Of a DNA stretch of 6,797 nt, positions 5,518-6,797 are shown one piece after another (position 1 is the first letter of the stretch; every line of letters begins with the position of its first letter). The notes below the pieces were generated by a model, which was given only the letters and a program-made list of their open reading frames with translations, was not told the origin of the DNA and ran no database searches. The stretch lies in contig JASHSO010000605.1 of assembly GCA_030038715.1 (NCBI GenBank), positions 1-6,797 on the forward strand. Reading direction: 5' to 3'. The position numbers and the translations under genes are program-made. Source of the stretch: Streptosporangiaceae bacterium (GTDB taxonomy: Bacteria; Actinomycetota; Actinomycetes; Streptosporangiales; Streptosporangiaceae).

Positions 5518-6461
5518 GCGGTCTGCCTGCTCGCGGCTACCTCGGCATTAGCGAGGTCCTGGCGCACTTGCGTGCGGACTTCCCTGATATCAGCGTGTCG
5601 AAGATCCGGTTCCTGGAGACCGAGGGTCTGATCTCGCCGGCCCGATCGCCGGCCGGCTATCGCCGGTTCAGCCCACTGGATGTCGATCGGCTCCGGTACA
5701 TCCTGGCCGCCCAGCGAGATGAGTACCTGCCGCTGCGCGTGATCAAGGAAAGGCTGGACCGGCTCGACCAGGCAGCCGCAACCACGGCCGGGCCCCGTGC
5801 TGCTCGCGTCCGGTCCGGGCAGGACGCGAGCAGCGTGCATGCGGGGCCCGTTTCCACTAGGCCCGGCGGGTCACCGGCGGGCACGGGGGCGCCGTCGGGT
5901 GCTGCCGCTCTCGGCGGGCCGCACGCCGCTGCCGGGCTGCACGGCGGTGGCCGGGCTGATCCGCGGCAGCCCCTGTTGACCAGGCGTGAGCTACTGGACG
6001 CTGTCGGCCTGACCGAGGCGCTGTTGACAGAACTGGAGACGTTCGGCCTGCTACGGCGGATCGGCCGGAGCTACGGCGCCGATGCCATCGAGGTCGCCAG
6101 CGCCGCGGCCGCGCTCACCGACTACGGCGTGGAGGCCCGCCATCTACGCGCCGTCCGCGCCGCGGCCGAGCGAGAGACCACCATGATCGAGAGCCTGGTC
6201 GCGCCGGTGCAGCGCCAGCGCGGCCCCGGCGCCAGGGCGGTGGCCAGCCGGACGGCGCAGGAGCTCGCCAGCCTCGTGCTCAGACTGCATCGCGCTCTGG
6301 TGGACGGCGCCCTGGCTGAGGCCGGGCTGGACGGGCCGTCCGAGGGCGCGCCGGCGGTCAGCGGGGCACCGCTAGGGCCGGCGGAGGGCGAGGCTGCCGA
6401 GCGTGGCGTGGCCGCTACTGCCAGCCGGTCAGCTCGCGGCTTCGAAGGCGCGAGCGCGTGA
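5514..6461 (+). CDS. ftsR: MerR-family transcriptional regulator, FtsR/Rv1828-like
   Basis: DNA-binding protein of 315 residues. The winged helix-turn-helix is at residues 9-84, with the family hallmarks SKIRFLETEGLISP (29-42), GYRRF (48-52) and AAQRDEYLPL (65-74). These match Rv1828 of M. tuberculosis and FtsR of Corynebacterium, an activator of ftsZ, more closely than metal- or drug-sensing MerR proteins. A long Ala/Gly/Pro-rich linker (about 86-152) leads to a C-terminal helical region (153-270) holding ALTDYGVEARHLRAVRAAAE, which matches the Rv1828 dimer/effector half. A low-complexity tail follows (271-315). No metal-binding cysteines are present; the protein has none that I can see. The start ATG overlaps the FHA stop by four bases. 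An upstream GGAGG (5494-5498) is 15 bases away, so translational coupling is likely. The gene name is assigned by homology and position. Confidence 0.85.
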   Translation: MSGLPARGYLGISEVLAHLRADFPDISVSKIRFLETEGLISPARSPAGYRRFSPLDVDRLRYILAAQRDEYLPLRVIKERLDRLDQAAATTAGPRAARVRSGQDASSVHAGPVSTRPGGSPAGTGAPSGAAALGGPHAAAGLHGGGRADPRQPLLTRRELLDAVGLTEALLTELETFGLLRRIGRSYGADAIEVASAAAALTDYGVEARHLRAVRAAAERETTMIESLVAPVQRQRGPGARAVASRTAQELASLVLRLHRALVDGALAEAGLDGPSEGAPAVSGAPLGPAEGEAAERGVAATASRSARGFEGASA

Positions 6462-6500
6462 CATGGCTGTCAGCCGAGCCGTCAGGCCGGAGGGCTGCGT

Positions 6501-6514
6501 CCCGCGATAGCGGG
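6501..6514 (+). promoter_or_regulatory. Short palindrome CCCGC-GATA-GCGGG
   Basis: A perfect 5-base inverted repeat with a GATA loop lies 39 bases after the MerR stop and 6 bases before the TTGACA box at 6521. It may be a weak terminator of the FHA-MerR unit or an operator half-site pair. It has no T-run. Confidence 0.3.
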
Positions 6515-6520
6515 TGTACG

Positions 6521-6558
6521 TTGACAAAGGGAATGCCTGCGAGCACAAGGGGAATGCC
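6521..6558 (+). promoter_or_regulatory. Promoter/operator region with TTGACA box and 14-base direct repeat
   Basis: A perfect -35 consensus TTGACA (6521-6526) overlaps the first copy of a direct repeat: ACAAAGGGAATGCC (6524-6537) and ACAAGGGGAATGCC (6545-6558), identical at 13 of 14 bases. The copies start 21 bases apart, about two helical turns, so bound proteins would sit on one face of the DNA. At 17-base spacing the -10 position would be CACAAG (6544-6549), a poor box inside the second repeat. A perfect -35 with a poor -10 suits an activator-dependent promoter, and the MerR protein encoded next door is the obvious candidate. The repeat is seen directly; the role is inferred. Confidence 0.5.
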
Positions 6559-6602
6559 AAGAGGCAGGGCCACGACAGCAGCGCGCAGGCGCGGATGAGG
6601 AC

Positions 6603-6606
6603 GGAG
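6603..6606 (+). promoter_or_regulatory. Shine-Dalgarno site (GGAG) for the DUF151 gene
   Basis: GGAG lies 5 bases before the GTG at 6612 and decides this start over the in-frame ATG at 6621. Confidence 0.45.
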
Positions 6607-6611
6607 CCGCC

Positions 6612-6797
6612 GTGAGGCAGATGGAGGTCGTCGGCGTCCGGGTGGAGATGCCCTCGAACAGTCCCATCGTCTTGCTGAAGGAGATGGACGGGGAGCGGTA
6701 CCTGCCGATTTGGATCGGCCCCAACGAGGCGACCGCAATCGCCTTCGCGCAGCAGGGTATGGTGCCGCAGCGACCGCTCACCCATGACCTAATGCGC
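6612..6797 (+). CDS. Bifunctional nuclease family protein (DUF151), 3' end beyond window
   Basis: The first 62 codons are visible and the frame is open at the right edge. The protein starts VRQMEVVGVRVEMPS, then has RYLPIWIGPNEATAIAFAQQ at 27-46 and RPLTHDLM near the end, the conserved start of the DUF151 (PF02577) family, represented by Rv1829 next to Rv1828 in M. tuberculosis. Plant members of the family are reported to have DNase and RNase activity; the bacterial role is poorly known. The GTG start aligns with the start of Streptomyces homologues as I recall them and has GGAG 5 bases upstream; an ATG at 6621 is the alternative. The gene lies 150 bases after the MerR gene, behind the direct-repeat region, so it probably has its own promoter. 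Full family members are about 130-160 residues, so more than half is missing here. Confidence 0.88.
   Translation, partial: MRQMEVVGVRVEMPSNSPIVLLKEMDGERYLPIWIGPNEATAIAFAQQGMVPQRPLTHDLMR

Noticed and set aside
6024..6029. TTGACA inside the MerR gene
   Set aside because: It encodes conserved Leu-Thr codons in the C-terminal domain, and no -10-like box lies at the right distance.

Overview
The window is high-GC DNA (G or C at most third codon positions) from an actinobacterium. The right half carries the GarA-type FHA / FtsR-type MerR / DUF151 nuclease order known from Mycobacterium (Rv1827-Rv1828-Rv1829) and Streptomyces. A zinc ribbon in front of the FHA domain points to the Streptomyces/Streptosporangiales side rather than the mycobacteria. 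I cannot name the genus. No insertion sequence, CRISPR array, tRNA, rRNA or prophage gene is visible.

Layout, left to right, all real genes on the + strand: (1) a stand-alone KdpD N-terminal domain protein, open at the left edge, with no kinase part and no Walker A lysine (1-1002); (2) a 250-base gap holding, on the minus strand, the 3' remnant of a PQQ-type beta-propeller gene (1020-1199); (3) a CDP-alcohol phosphatidyltransferase (1254-1928), followed by a strong stem-loop; (4) a long mannose-1-phosphate guanylyltransferase fused to a phosphohexomutase-like domain (2005-4503) whose mutase active-site loops are degenerate; (5) a structured intergenic stretch (4504-4707); (6) a GarA/OdhI-like zinc ribbon-FHA protein (about 4708-5517), overlapping by 4 bases (7) an FtsR-like MerR regulator (5514-6461); (8) a 150-base regulatory gap with a small palindrome, a TTGACA box and a 14-base direct repeat with a 21-base period; (9) the start of a DUF151 bifunctional nuclease gene (6612 to the right edge).

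The phosphatidyltransferase and guanylyltransferase plausibly supply lipid headgroup chemistry and GDP-mannose for envelope glycolipids or glycans. In relatives the FHA protein is a Ser/Thr-kinase-controlled switch of central carbon metabolism, and the MerR protein is linked to division and growth control. The window therefore looks like a conserved envelope/growth-control locus, not an accessory island. Nothing here convinces me of a wholly new system. The points most worth checking are the direct-repeat operator before the nuclease gene, the altered phospho-acceptor motif in the GarA-like protein, the pseudoenzyme-like mutase domain, the missing DUF881/small-basic-protein genes, and the propeller-gene remnant.
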